64,000 nt of DNA from Lachnospiraceae bacterium UBA4631 (GTDB lineage: Bacteria > Bacillota > Clostridia > Lachnospirales > Lachnospiraceae): NCBI GenBank assembly GCA_002406015.1, contig DHMX01000015.1:84956-148955 (forward strand), given 5' to 3'. The position numbers and the translations under genes were made by a program. A model generated the notes under the pieces. The model was not told the DNA's origin. It did not search any database and worked only from the letters and a program-made list of their open reading frames with translations. Of this stretch, positions 52,570 through 60,684 are shown piece after piece (positions within the stretch are counted from its first letter, which is position 1; every line of letters starts with the position of its first letter).

Positions 52570-54603
52570 TTACGGAGCGGTTTTATTTGTTATTTGGATG
52601 CTATCCAATGGTTCATAGGTATCTAGGGAGTAGGAGCTGATTGCATTTCCATTTACCAGATACAGAACATCATCAATATAAAGTCCCCGTGTATCGTAGG
52701 CGGTATCACTATCAGACAGGAGTTCCTGTAAATTATAGGAAGCTTCCTGCCGGAATCCGCTTCCTGCATGGTAGGAGTAAATCACATAGGTTTTATCGCG
52801 GGTGCCGTCTGCAGCGTGATAGGTTTCAAAATAAAAGCCTATCAGATTCTTTTCTGCATCAATCAGCAGAGACTTATGATTAAATTGAGCCGTCAAATAA
52901 TCGGCATCTGTCAATATTGTTTTATCGGCTTCCGTAACCTGATACGGGTCTGAAATATCAAACATGGACAGCTTAACACCCAGAGATTCTGAAGTCTCTG
53001 GGTTTGTTTCTTCTCCCAGACCAAACAGATAATTCTCTGAATAGAAATGAAGATAGTTGGAAAAGCCCGGAATCTTTAAAGCACCCATAATAACAGGATT
53101 CTCCGGGTCTGACAGGTCTACAGAGAATAACGGGTCTGTATTCCGGTATGTGACAAAATAACCGGTATCTCCCATAAAACGAGCCGAATAAATCTGTTCA
53201 TCCGGTGCAAGATTCGAGATTTCACCCACAAGCTGCATGGATTCATCTATAATATATAAGGCATTATAATTATGTTCGGAAGCTGCAATCGTAGCAACCA
53301 CACGCAGATAACCGTTATATTCATCCATTGAAAATTGATTAAGCAGATACCCGGAGAAATCCACACTTCCAACCGGTGTAATAGTACCGTTCTCATAGTG
53401 AAATTTTAATAATTCTGTGGTGCTGTCCATGCTGTTATAGTTATACTGAGTCAGATATAGATTATCGGTACTGACATAATAAGTGCCATAGCCGGAAAGG
53501 ATTGCTTTTTCGGAGACAAAGCTATCCGGGTTATCAAGCCTTAAGCCGGTCATAATCTGGTAACAGGAGGCATCCGGACATTCCGGCAAATAAATATCCT
53601 CGCAGGACAGAAGCATTCCGTTTATGTTCGGTACATACGCATCATATTGATTTGAAACGCTCGGAATATCCTTCCATGAAGAAGAAAAGGTATACAGACA
53701 GCCGTTCGTCAAGCGGGAATCCGAGTAATAACCATCCTGCGTCAGAAAGCTTGAAAGTATAGGAGCTGTCGGGTCGCTGACATCATAGATGAATATGCCG
53801 GTTGCAGAGGATTCTGCATATTGCAGCTTATTTTGAGTATCTGTATATTCCACCATTCCCAGAATAATTAATTGTGTTCCTTCAATATATAATTCAGAAA
53901 TACAATAATGAGCATTATCTCCAATCTCATTTTGAATCTGCTCTGCACGAATGGTGCTGCAGGCAGTCAAAGAGCCGGATTCCGCCTTGGCAATCGCAAT
54001 GGCATTATAATAATTCTGCTCCTTATATGCAGAATAGATGTAAACACCGTCAGTTTTAACAATGTCTGCTTCTGCTACCTCTGCAACCTGAGAATTAGTG
54101 TCAGAATAAGATGGAGACCGGGTTGTTTCTGTATCTCTGGAATTTCCGTCAATCGTTTTCACATTGTCCTCAAAACCATTTATAGTAGCTTCATCCACAC
54201 ACGTATAGATTGGTGTCAGCTCACTTAATACAGAATATAGCTGTTGATAGTCCTTCGGTGAAGAAATGCCGTTCGGCAGGGCAGCAGCAGTTTCGGTCTC
54301 GGTTTCATATGAGGAATCCGGTTGGGTTTCAGCTAAGGAATCTGCCGATTTATCAGAAGCTATCTGGTTATTGTTTGAAAGAACTCCGGTTCTTACGAAG
54401 GAAAGCACAAGTCCGAACAGCAGAAAGCAAGCAGCAATCGGAGCTATGATTTTTATGCGGGAAAGGGCTGTATGGGTTGATTTATGTTCTTTCTTAGCAG
54501 CATCGTTAATCAGTGTCGGAATTGCATCCGGAGAAAGACTGTCCGGAACAGGAGTGTTTTCTGTCCGTTCACGAAGACGCTGATGAAATTCTTGCTCATT
54601 CAT
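52570..54603 (-). CDS. membrane-anchored beta-propeller protein, likely anti-sigma partner
   Basis: A 677-residue protein. A cytosolic N terminus of about 50 residues (NEQEFHQRLRERTENTPVPDSLSP), one membrane helix (about 50-70) and a Ser/Thr/Glu linker lead to a large extracytoplasmic beta-propeller domain (SQVAEVAEADIVKTDGVYIYSAY, PTAPILSSFLTQDGYYSDSRL, NPVIMGALKIPGFSNYLHFY). Its start overlaps the stop of the ECF sigma gene by 4 bp (ATGA), so the two are translationally coupled. That arrangement suggests the short N terminus restrains the sigma factor while the propeller senses an extracellular signal. No zinc-type anti-sigma motif is seen. Confidence 0.85.
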   Translation of the reverse strand: MNEQEFHQRLRERTENTPVPDSLSPDAIPTLINDAAKKEHKSTHTALSRIKIIAPIAACFLLFGLVLSFVRTGVLSNNNQIASDKSADSLAETQPDSSYETETETAAALPNGISSPKDYQQLYSVLSELTPIYTCVDEATINGFEDNVKTIDGNSRDTETTRSPSYSDTNSQVAEVAEADIVKTDGVYIYSAYKEQNYYNAIAIAKAESGSLTACSTIRAEQIQNEIGDNAHYCISELYIEGTQLIILGMVEYTDTQNKLQYAESSATGIFIYDVSDPTAPILSSFLTQDGYYSDSRLTNGCLYTFSSSWKDIPSVSNQYDAYVPNINGMLLSCEDIYLPECPDASCYQIMTGLRLDNPDSFVSEKAILSGYGTYYVSTDNLYLTQYNYNSMDSTTELLKFHYENGTITPVGSVDFSGYLLNQFSMDEYNGYLRVVATIAASEHNYNALYIIDESMQLVGEISNLAPDEQIYSARFMGDTGYFVTYRNTDPLFSVDLSDPENPVIMGALKIPGFSNYLHFYSENYLFGLGEETNPETSESLGVKLSMFDISDPYQVTEADKTILTDADYLTAQFNHKSLLIDAEKNLIGFYFETYHAADGTRDKTYVIYSYHAGSGFRQEASYNLQELLSDSDTAYDTRGLYIDDVLYLVNGNAISSYSLDTYEPLDSIQITNKTAP

Positions 54604-55109
54604 AGGTTGACCTCCTTTTCTAATTTGTCCATGGCGCGACTTTTTATGGAACGCAGAGTGCCGGACTTTATATGCAGATAATGTGCGGCTTCTTCGTTGG
54701 AATAGCCGCCGAATACCGTCAGAGAAATAACCAGACGTTCCTTTGGTGTCAGCTTCATAAAGGCATCCCGGACATCCTGAATCTCTGCATAATTACGGTC
54801 CGGTATGGCTGGTTCTGTTTCGGTAGTAGTTGGTCTGTTCAGATATGTCTTTAATACCTGCTTGCACTTATTTGACAGGATACGGAACATCCATGCCCGG
54901 AATGAGGATGCATTCCGCAGCTTATGAATGGTAGCGTATGCATCTGCAACGGTATCACTCACAACGTCCTCCGCATCTGCCGGATTTCCGAGTGTATAAA
55001 GTGCAAAACGATACAAGTCCTGATAAATGGTCGCATATAACTGTGCAAAAGCGTCAGTATCCTTCTGACAGGCACGAGTAACCAGATTAAGTTCTGCTTC
55101 CGACAACAT
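54600..55109 (-). CDS. ECF-type RNA polymerase sigma factor
   Basis: A 169-residue sigma-70 family ECF factor. Region 2 (DAFAQLYATIYQDLYRFALYTLGNPADAEDVVSDTVADAY, SFRAWMFRILSNKCKQVL) and region 4 (LTPKERLVISLTVFGGYSNEEAAHYLHIKSGTLRSIKSRAMDKLEKEV) are joined by a short linker. GGAGGTG lies 6 nt before the ATG. It is followed by the coupled beta-propeller gene. The regulon cannot be told; the divergently transcribed FHA/kinase operon 230 bp away is a natural candidate. Confidence 0.93.
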   Translation of the reverse strand: MLSEAELNLVTRACQKDTDAFAQLYATIYQDLYRFALYTLGNPADAEDVVSDTVADAYATIHKLRNASSFRAWMFRILSNKCKQVLKTYLNRPTTTETEPAIPDRNYAEIQDVRDAFMKLTPKERLVISLTVFGGYSNEEAAHYLHIKSGTLRSIKSRAMDKLEKEVNL

Positions 55110-55241
55110 CTGAACACCTCCCTCTTGAAATGCATTTCTATCTTATAAGTGTAAATTTCTGATTAAAGTGTTGCATGGAAATGTAAAAAAGTCAAACAGG
55201 AAAAGGATTCTATAATTAATTAAAAGCTTGTATAAAAAATA

Positions 55242-55270
55242 TTGACTTCTTGCTAAGATAAAGATATGAT
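55242..55270 (+). promoter_or_regulatory. promoter of the FHA-PP2C-kinase operon
   Basis: TTGACT (55242-55247), 17 nt and TATGAT (55265-55270), 69 nt before the FHA gene. Confidence 0.65.
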
Positions 55271-55339
55271 GAAATAATAGGATAAGTATAATAGGATGAA
55301 TATAATTATAATAAGAAATAGTATAAAGGGAGGTAGCAC

Positions 55340-57088
55340 ATGAAATCAGAAGTATTAAGAGCGGTAGTTCGTGATGGAAGAACCGCGATGGAATATCAGA
55401 TTCAACCCGGAGAAATGATGGATGGAATCGTATTGAAGCAATGTAAGGAAGGAGCTTTTGACGGGGTTCTTCCAATGGGTGCTTCTTATGAAAACGGACA
55501 TAATTATATGTACGCATATACAGACCAGAAAGTAACACTGGCTGAGAAGCTGTCTGATGTAGTAACAGCAAAGACCATTTTGCTTGCCTTTGAAGGTATA
55601 GTAAGTACATTACATGAGTTGCAGAAGGAAAATGTAAATCTCTCTTATATGGTATTAGATACCAAGCATATTTACATAGAAGAAACTACGCAGCAGGTAA
55701 AGCTTATCTGTATGCCGGGAAAATCAGCAACGATGAGCGAGCAGGAAATACCTGAATTTTTCCGGACAATTCTTGCCAATGCAGTATATCTGAATAGTGA
55801 AAACGGAGATTATGTGGCAAAATTATTGTCTGCCTTAAATAAGGATTTTGAATTAGGCTCCTTCTTGAGAACCATTCATGGAGAAATGATGGACTTGAGA
55901 ATAGAAAAGCCGGAAACAGTTGAACCAATAGTGGCAGAGTCGGTAGAAACAGTTGCACCAGTTGAGGCAGAGCCGGTAGAAACAGTTGCCCCAGTTGAAG
56001 TAGAACCGATAGTAGCAGAGTCTGTAGAGCCGGAAGCAGTTACCCCGGTAGAGTCAGAGGTAGTAACTCCGGTAGCACCGGAAGTGGTTGCTCCGGTAGA
56101 GGCAGTAGCAGTAGAGCCAATAGTGGCAGAACCTGTAGAAACGGTTGTCCCAGTTGAAGTAGAACCGATAGCAGCAGAGTCCGTAGAGCCGGAAGCAGTA
56201 GCTCCGGTGGAAGCAGTAGCAGTAGAACCAATAGTGGCAGAGCCTGTAGAAACAGTTGCACCAGTTGAGGCAGAGCCTGTAGAAACAGTTGCACCAGTTG
56301 AGGCAGAACCTGTAGAAACGGTTGCCCCAGTTGAAGTAGAGCCGATAGTAGCAGAGTCTGTAGCACCGGAAGCAGTTACTCCGGTAGAGCCGGAAACAAT
56401 AGCACCAGAAGTAGTCGCTCCGGTAGAACCAGTAGCACCGGCAGCAGTGGTATCGGGTGTAATTCCACAGGATGAGATTGAATTTGAACCGATACCGGAT
56501 GAGTTAAATGCTAAGATTAAGAAGATGAATGAACATACACCGACAGCAGAAGCAGTACAGCCACAACCAGCAGAAGTGCCGCAGCCAGAGCCGACAGTTG
56601 CAGTACAGCCGCAGCAGGCAGCAACACCGCAGCCAACAGTCGCACCACAGCCACAGCAGTCAGTAACACCACAGCCGCAGTCAACAGTTGCAGTACAGCC
56701 GCAGCCACAGCAGGCAGTCGCACCGCAACCAACGATGCCACAGCCACAGCTTATGCCGCAGGATGCATCCCTTCATGGCGGACAGCTTATACCGCATCCA
56801 CATTTGATTCGCATGAAAACCGGAGAGAACCTTGTACTTCCGGAGGGAGAATTTGTAATTGGAAAATCTGCTACAAATGTAAATTACACGATAGCAGACA
56901 ATCCGGCAGTCAGCAGAGTGCATTGTACGATAATAAAGAAAAACGGTGTTTATTATGTTCGGGATGAAAATTCGACAAACGCTACCTATGTAAATGGAGA
57001 GCGTGTGCTGCCCGGAACAGAGCATTTACTGTTAAATAATTGTAAGCTGTTATTAGGGGATGAAGAATTTATCTATAGTTTGTGGTAA
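55340..57088 (+). CDS. FHA-domain protein with DUF6382-type N terminus
   Basis: A 582-residue protein without signal or membrane helix. Residues 1 to about 190 resemble the DUF6382 domain found in clostridial FHA proteins (kinase-like remnant fold: EKLSDVVTAKTILLAFEGIVSTLHELQKENVNLSYMVLDTKHIYIEE). Residues of about 193-370 are a Val/Pro/Glu repeat, and about 395-475 a Gln/Pro-rich linker. The C-terminal 90 residues are an FHA domain with VIGKSATNVNYTI, SRVHC and the NATYVNG loop, so pThr binding is expected. It leads an operon with a PP2C phosphatase (18 nt gap) and a Ser/Thr kinase. It is probably the reader of kinase-made phospho-threonines. Confidence 0.88.
   Translation: MKSEVLRAVVRDGRTAMEYQIQPGEMMDGIVLKQCKEGAFDGVLPMGASYENGHNYMYAYTDQKVTLAEKLSDVVTAKTILLAFEGIVSTLHELQKENVNLSYMVLDTKHIYIEETTQQVKLICMPGKSATMSEQEIPEFFRTILANAVYLNSENGDYVAKLLSALNKDFELGSFLRTIHGEMMDLRIEKPETVEPIVAESVETVAPVEAEPVETVAPVEVEPIVAESVEPEAVTPVESEVVTPVAPEVVAPVEAVAVEPIVAEPVETVVPVEVEPIAAESVEPEAVAPVEAVAVEPIVAEPVETVAPVEAEPVETVAPVEAEPVETVAPVEVEPIVAESVAPEAVTPVEPETIAPEVVAPVEPVAPAAVVSGVIPQDEIEFEPIPDELNAKIKKMNEHTPTAEAVQPQPAEVPQPEPTVAVQPQQAATPQPTVAPQPQQSVTPQPQSTVAVQPQPQQAVAPQPTMPQPQLMPQDASLHGGQLIPHPHLIRMKTGENLVLPEGEFVIGKSATNVNYTIADNPAVSRVHCTIIKKNGVYYVRDENSTNATYVNGERVLPGTEHLLLNNCKLLLGDEEFIYSLW
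55908..56430 (+). repeat. Val-Pro-Glu coding repeats in the FHA protein
   Basis: Modular repetition of EPIVAESVETVAPVEAEPVE-like units (GAAACAGTTGCACCAGTTGAGGCAGAGCC and relatives), including block-wise duplications nearly identical at the DNA level, e.g. around 56239-56300. It encodes an extended acidic linker and is a likely site of length variation. Confidence 0.85.
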
Positions 57089-57106
57089 TAGAGTTGGGAG
57101 GAACAG

Positions 57107-57880
57107 ATGGATTACTATGTTGCATATCATACAGATGTAGGTCTGAGAAAGCATACCAATCAGGACTCACTTGCAGTAAAGATGATGGATACACCGAAAG
57201 GAAGGGCGGTTCTTGCAATCGTATGTGACGGCATGGGCGGCTTATCGGACGGAGAACTGGCAAGCAAAGAAGTGATTACGGCATATTGCAAATGGTTTGA
57301 TACCGAATTTGTGCAGATGGCACAGAAGGGACAGTATCAGGCAGAACAGATTCAAGAGGCATGGAAAACGCTTGCAATCGAAGAAAATAAAAAACTCGGA
57401 ATCTACGGCGTGAAGCAGCAGGCAGGTCTGGGAACAACGCTTTCCGGAATTTTGATTTATCAGAATCAGTACATAGTAGTACAGGTGGGAGACAGCCGAA
57501 TCTATGAGCTGACAACACAGGGAATCAGTCAGGTGACACAGGACCAATCCGTTGTAGCAAGGGAGATTGCAGAAGGCAGATTGACTCCGGAGGAAGCAAA
57601 AACAGATTCTAGAAGAAGTATTCTGTTACAGTGTATTGGGGCATCCCCATCGGTAGAGCCGGTCTTTTATCAAGGAAGAGTAACACCGGAAACCTCTTAT
57701 CTGGTATGTTCCGATGGACTTTGCCATGAAATCAGTACACAGGAGCTGTGGACACAGTTAGGTCCACAGGCGTGTGTGGATGCAGCAGTAATGCGTCAGA
57801 ATTGTATTTATGTTACAGACCTTGTAAAGCAGCGGAAGGAACAGGATAATATTTCAGTAGTTGCAATCAAGGCATATTAA
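57107..57880 (+). CDS. PP2C-family serine/threonine phosphatase
   Basis: A 257-residue PPM phosphatase with all metal-site motifs: RKHTNQDS, VCDGMGGLSDGELAS, GTTLSGILIYQ, VQVGDSRIYEL, CSDGLCHEI and the final QDNISVVAI. It is cytosolic, with no extra domains. It should reverse phosphorylation by the kinase encoded 14 nt downstream. GGGAGGA precedes the ATG. Confidence 0.95.
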   Translation: MDYYVAYHTDVGLRKHTNQDSLAVKMMDTPKGRAVLAIVCDGMGGLSDGELASKEVITAYCKWFDTEFVQMAQKGQYQAEQIQEAWKTLAIEENKKLGIYGVKQQAGLGTTLSGILIYQNQYIVVQVGDSRIYELTTQGISQVTQDQSVVAREIAEGRLTPEEAKTDSRRSILLQCIGASPSVEPVFYQGRVTPETSYLVCSDGLCHEISTQELWTQLGPQACVDAAVMRQNCIYVTDLVKQRKEQDNISVVAIKAY

Positions 57881-57894
57881 TTGGGAGATAGCAT

Positions 57895-59976
57895 ATGACG
57901 GAAAACGGTACGGTATTAGATGGAAAATATGAAATATTAAAGGAAATTGGCAGAGGCGGTATGTCGGTTGTCTATGTTGCCATGGATTTGCGGTTAAATA
58001 AGCAATGGGCAATTAAGGAAATCAAGGATGACGGCTCCAAGGATACGCAGACCCTCTTAAAAGGCTTGGAACGGGAAGCAAACATTCTGAAGAAGGTGGA
58101 CCATCCCGTATTGCCGCGAATCGTAGACATTATCCAGAAGGAAAGTCGTGTCTATGTCGTTATGGATTACATAGAGGGAAAGCCGTTAAGTGAAGTGTTA
58201 AAGGAAGAAGGAGCTCAGCCGCAGGAGCAGGTGATTCAGTGGGCAAAGCAGTTAAGTAGTGCGTTAGACTACCTGCATTCCATGAATCCACCGATTATTT
58301 ATCGGGACATGAAGCCTTCTAATATTATGTTGAAGCCGGACGGTACTGTGAAGCTGATAGACTTTGGTACAGCTAAGGAGTATAAGGTTGAAAATAATGC
58401 CGATACAACGGCATTAGGCACCAGAGGTTATGCCGCACCGGAGCAGTTTGGAGACTCACAGGGAAAAGGAATCTATAATACAGATGCCAGAACCGATATA
58501 TACTGTCTGGGAGCAACCTTATATCATATTGTGACCGGAATGAATCCATGTGAACCACCGTACGAGATTAAACCGATTCGTCAGTGGAATCCGGCATTAT
58601 CCAGTGGATTAGAGAAAATTCTGATAAAATGTACACAGCCAAATCCAAATGACAGGTATCAATCCTGCTCTGAGCTATTGTATGCATTAGACCACTATGA
58701 TGAATTGGATGAACACTTTAAGAAGCAATCCAAGAAGAAGTTTGGGTTATTTGTTGCAACGATAGCAATGATATTTGTATTTGCGGGGATTTCGGCAGCA
58801 GGATTTTCCGGAAAGTATAATCTGGAGCGGCAGAACTATATGGGTATCATAAATGTCGGTGATGACTATAAGTATGCCGGTGATTATGAAGCGGCAATTC
58901 GTGAATACCAGTCAGCCATTCAGATGAATCCGAAAAATGAAGAAGCATATATTAAGATTCTGAATATATATGTCAATAACCTGAATAATCCGGAGGTGGG
59001 CTTAGAGACCATCGCAACGTATATTAACAGTAATAAAAATCTGGCTAAGAATAACCGCTTGCTTTATCAGATGGGACTTACTTATTTTGATATGCAAAGC
59101 TATGATATATCCCTGAAATATTTCCGGATGATTGATGCAAAGTCAGATGAATACGGAGAAAATGCCAGCCACTATATTGCAATGGCAATGGTGATGTCAG
59201 AGCCAAATCCGGATTATGCGGAGCTGGCAGAGGATATGGAGAAGTTTGAAGCCGATAATGCAGGAATGGCAAACGGAGAAGCCAAGTTCATGAACTATAA
59301 GATATTGGGAATGGTCTATGTAAGAAACATTGGCAATATTGAGCGTTCCGATGAATCTGCCATCCGGGTATTAGCAGCAGCGTTAAATGATTTAAATCAG
59401 AACGGAACAGCAATCAGTAATAGCTCTAACTACTATTATTACTATAATCTGTATCTGATTCCTGCTTATCAAAGTATGGGTGACAATGTAGCCGATGGTA
59501 CTTATCCGGAGAAAGATATGGATGCGACCTACTATTACTATGCAGCACTGGATTGCTGTGATAATGTGTTGTCGCAGATTAATTCACAGGAAAATCCGGC
59601 CATTTATGAGAATACCATGATTAATAAGGCAGAGCTTTATATTGCATTGGAAGACGAGGCAGATGCCCTTGCTGCGTATCAGCAGGCAGAAAACGAAATG
59701 GGAGGAGCGGGGCAGCAGGTTTATGTCAGCCACCTTCGGTATCTGTATAATAAGTATAAGGCAGAGAATCCGGATGTTTCCTCATGGAACGCACCTGATT
59801 TGCAGGCGGTTTATCAGTCAGGCAGTCAGATTCCGGGCATTAGTGAGAATTATGAATGGAAAGCGTTGGTAAACAGCCTTCAGCCATTCTTAAATCGTAT
59901 AGATAATTCTGATGAAACAGCTCCGGCTGATACGGAATCCGGAACTACACAGCAGGAACCAGAAGGGGGCGAATAA
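57895..59976 (+). CDS. transmembrane Ser/Thr protein kinase with extracytoplasmic TPR-like region
   Basis: A 693-residue protein. Its kinase domain (14-270) has the glycine loop IGRGGMSVVYVA, ATP-binding K41, catalytic YRDMKPSN (D138, with Tyr replacing the usual His of HRD), DFGTAKEY (156-163), activation loop TTALGTRGYAAPEQ and TDIYCLGATLYHIVTG. One membrane helix lies at about 283-303. The outer part (about 320-690) begins with TPR-like helices (NVGDDYKYAGDYEAAIREYQSAIQMNPKNEEAYIKIL) and ends acidic. There are no PASTA repeats, so it is not the usual PrkC/PknB wall sensor. It is embedded between its phosphatase and a repeat protein that looks like a substrate. Confidence 0.93.
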   Translation: MTENGTVLDGKYEILKEIGRGGMSVVYVAMDLRLNKQWAIKEIKDDGSKDTQTLLKGLEREANILKKVDHPVLPRIVDIIQKESRVYVVMDYIEGKPLSEVLKEEGAQPQEQVIQWAKQLSSALDYLHSMNPPIIYRDMKPSNIMLKPDGTVKLIDFGTAKEYKVENNADTTALGTRGYAAPEQFGDSQGKGIYNTDARTDIYCLGATLYHIVTGMNPCEPPYEIKPIRQWNPALSSGLEKILIKCTQPNPNDRYQSCSELLYALDHYDELDEHFKKQSKKKFGLFVATIAMIFVFAGISAAGFSGKYNLERQNYMGIINVGDDYKYAGDYEAAIREYQSAIQMNPKNEEAYIKILNIYVNNLNNPEVGLETIATYINSNKNLAKNNRLLYQMGLTYFDMQSYDISLKYFRMIDAKSDEYGENASHYIAMAMVMSEPNPDYAELAEDMEKFEADNAGMANGEAKFMNYKILGMVYVRNIGNIERSDESAIRVLAAALNDLNQNGTAISNSSNYYYYYNLYLIPAYQSMGDNVADGTYPEKDMDATYYYYAALDCCDNVLSQINSQENPAIYENTMINKAELYIALEDEADALAAYQQAENEMGGAGQQVYVSHLRYLYNKYKAENPDVSSWNAPDLQAVYQSGSQIPGISENYEWKALVNSLQPFLNRIDNSDETAPADTESGTTQQEPEGGE

Positions 59977-59977
59977 A

Positions 59978-60664
59978 ATGTCTACAGTATATACAGTTAT
60001 GGGATATGGTGGACTGGTACTGGCAATTGCCTGTCTGGTTTTTGCAATCGTATTATTTATAAACTGGAATATTCCTAAGATTCTGGGAGATATTACCGGA
60101 CATAGTCAAAGGAAAGCCATTGAACGGATTCAAAGAGAAGGCTATGAGGCCAGTGCGTCTAAACAAGAGGCTATCCGTAATGTAAACGAAACCGGAAAGA
60201 TTACCATAAGAAAGACGGACACCGAAGAAATCCGGATGAGTCAAAGAGAATCTGCTGCTGCGAATGAAGACATTACAACGGGGCTGCATCGGGAAACAGA
60301 GGACGAGGACACCACAACCGTCTTAAATCAGGCGGCAGAGGATGAAGACACCACAACCGTCTTAAATCAAGCGGTAGAGGATGAAAACACTACAACGGTC
60401 TTACATCAAGCGGTGAAGGATGAAGACACCACAACCGTCTTACAACAGGCGGCAGAGGGTGAAGACATCACGACCGTCTTACAACAGGCGGCAGAGGGTG
60501 AAGATATTACAACGGTTTTACATCAGACGACAGAGGGAGAACACGCAACAACTGTTTTGCCGAACAGCGTAATTCAGTTGCCGCCGGAAAAAATAACGGA
60601 TGCGGGAACCGTTCAACAAGTTCTGGAGTTGATAGTTACACATACCGACAAGGTAGTTTCATAG
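59978..60664 (+). CDS. single-pass membrane protein with eight TTVL-type phospho-threonine-like repeats
   Basis: A 228-residue protein that I do not recognise as a named family. One membrane helix (about 8-30, GGLVLAIACLVFAIVLFINW) is followed by a basic/polar stretch and eight tandem 13-residue units from residue 96 to about 199, consensus DEDTTTVLxQAAE. Unit 1 has TTGL, while units 2-8 keep TTVL. The motif places an acidic stretch before Thr and Leu at +3 of the second Thr in the commonest form, a pattern accepted by FHA domains. The ATG at 59978 follows AAGGGGG, 1 nt after the kinase stop; the frame is open from 59912 inside the kinase gene. It is probably a kinase substrate and FHA docking scaffold (inference). 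Confidence 0.8.
   Translation: MSTVYTVMGYGGLVLAIACLVFAIVLFINWNIPKILGDITGHSQRKAIERIQREGYEASASKQEAIRNVNETGKITIRKTDTEEIRMSQRESAAANEDITTGLHRETEDEDTTTVLNQAAEDEDTTTVLNQAVEDENTTTVLHQAVKDEDTTTVLQQAAEGEDITTVLQQAAEGEDITTVLHQTTEGEHATTVLPNSVIQLPPEKITDAGTVQQVLELIVTHTDKVVS
60263..60574 (+). repeat. 39-bp coding tandem repeat, eight units
   Basis: Units of 39 bp (60263, 60302, 60341, 60380, 60419, 60458, 60497, 60536). Units 2-7 are close at the DNA level (GAAGACACCACAACCGTCTT core); units 1 and 8 have diverged. All substitutions keep the frame. Confidence 0.92.
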
Positions 60665-60684
60665 AAATAAAAGGAGGGAATTGT

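Noticed and set aside
55110..55200. ECF-type autoregulatory promoter (TGCAACA element) before the sigma gene
   Set aside because: A TGCAACA lies on the minus strand at 55175-55169, but no convincing -10 element is at the usual spacing.
55143..55610. Minus-strand ORF overlapping the FHA start
   Set aside because: It lies over the clear RBS and start of the FHA gene, has no RBS of its own and an aromatic/Leu-rich composition typical of shadows.
56040..56366. Antisense Leu-rich ORF inside the FHA gene
   Set aside because: Complement of the Val/Pro/Glu repeats; a composition artefact.
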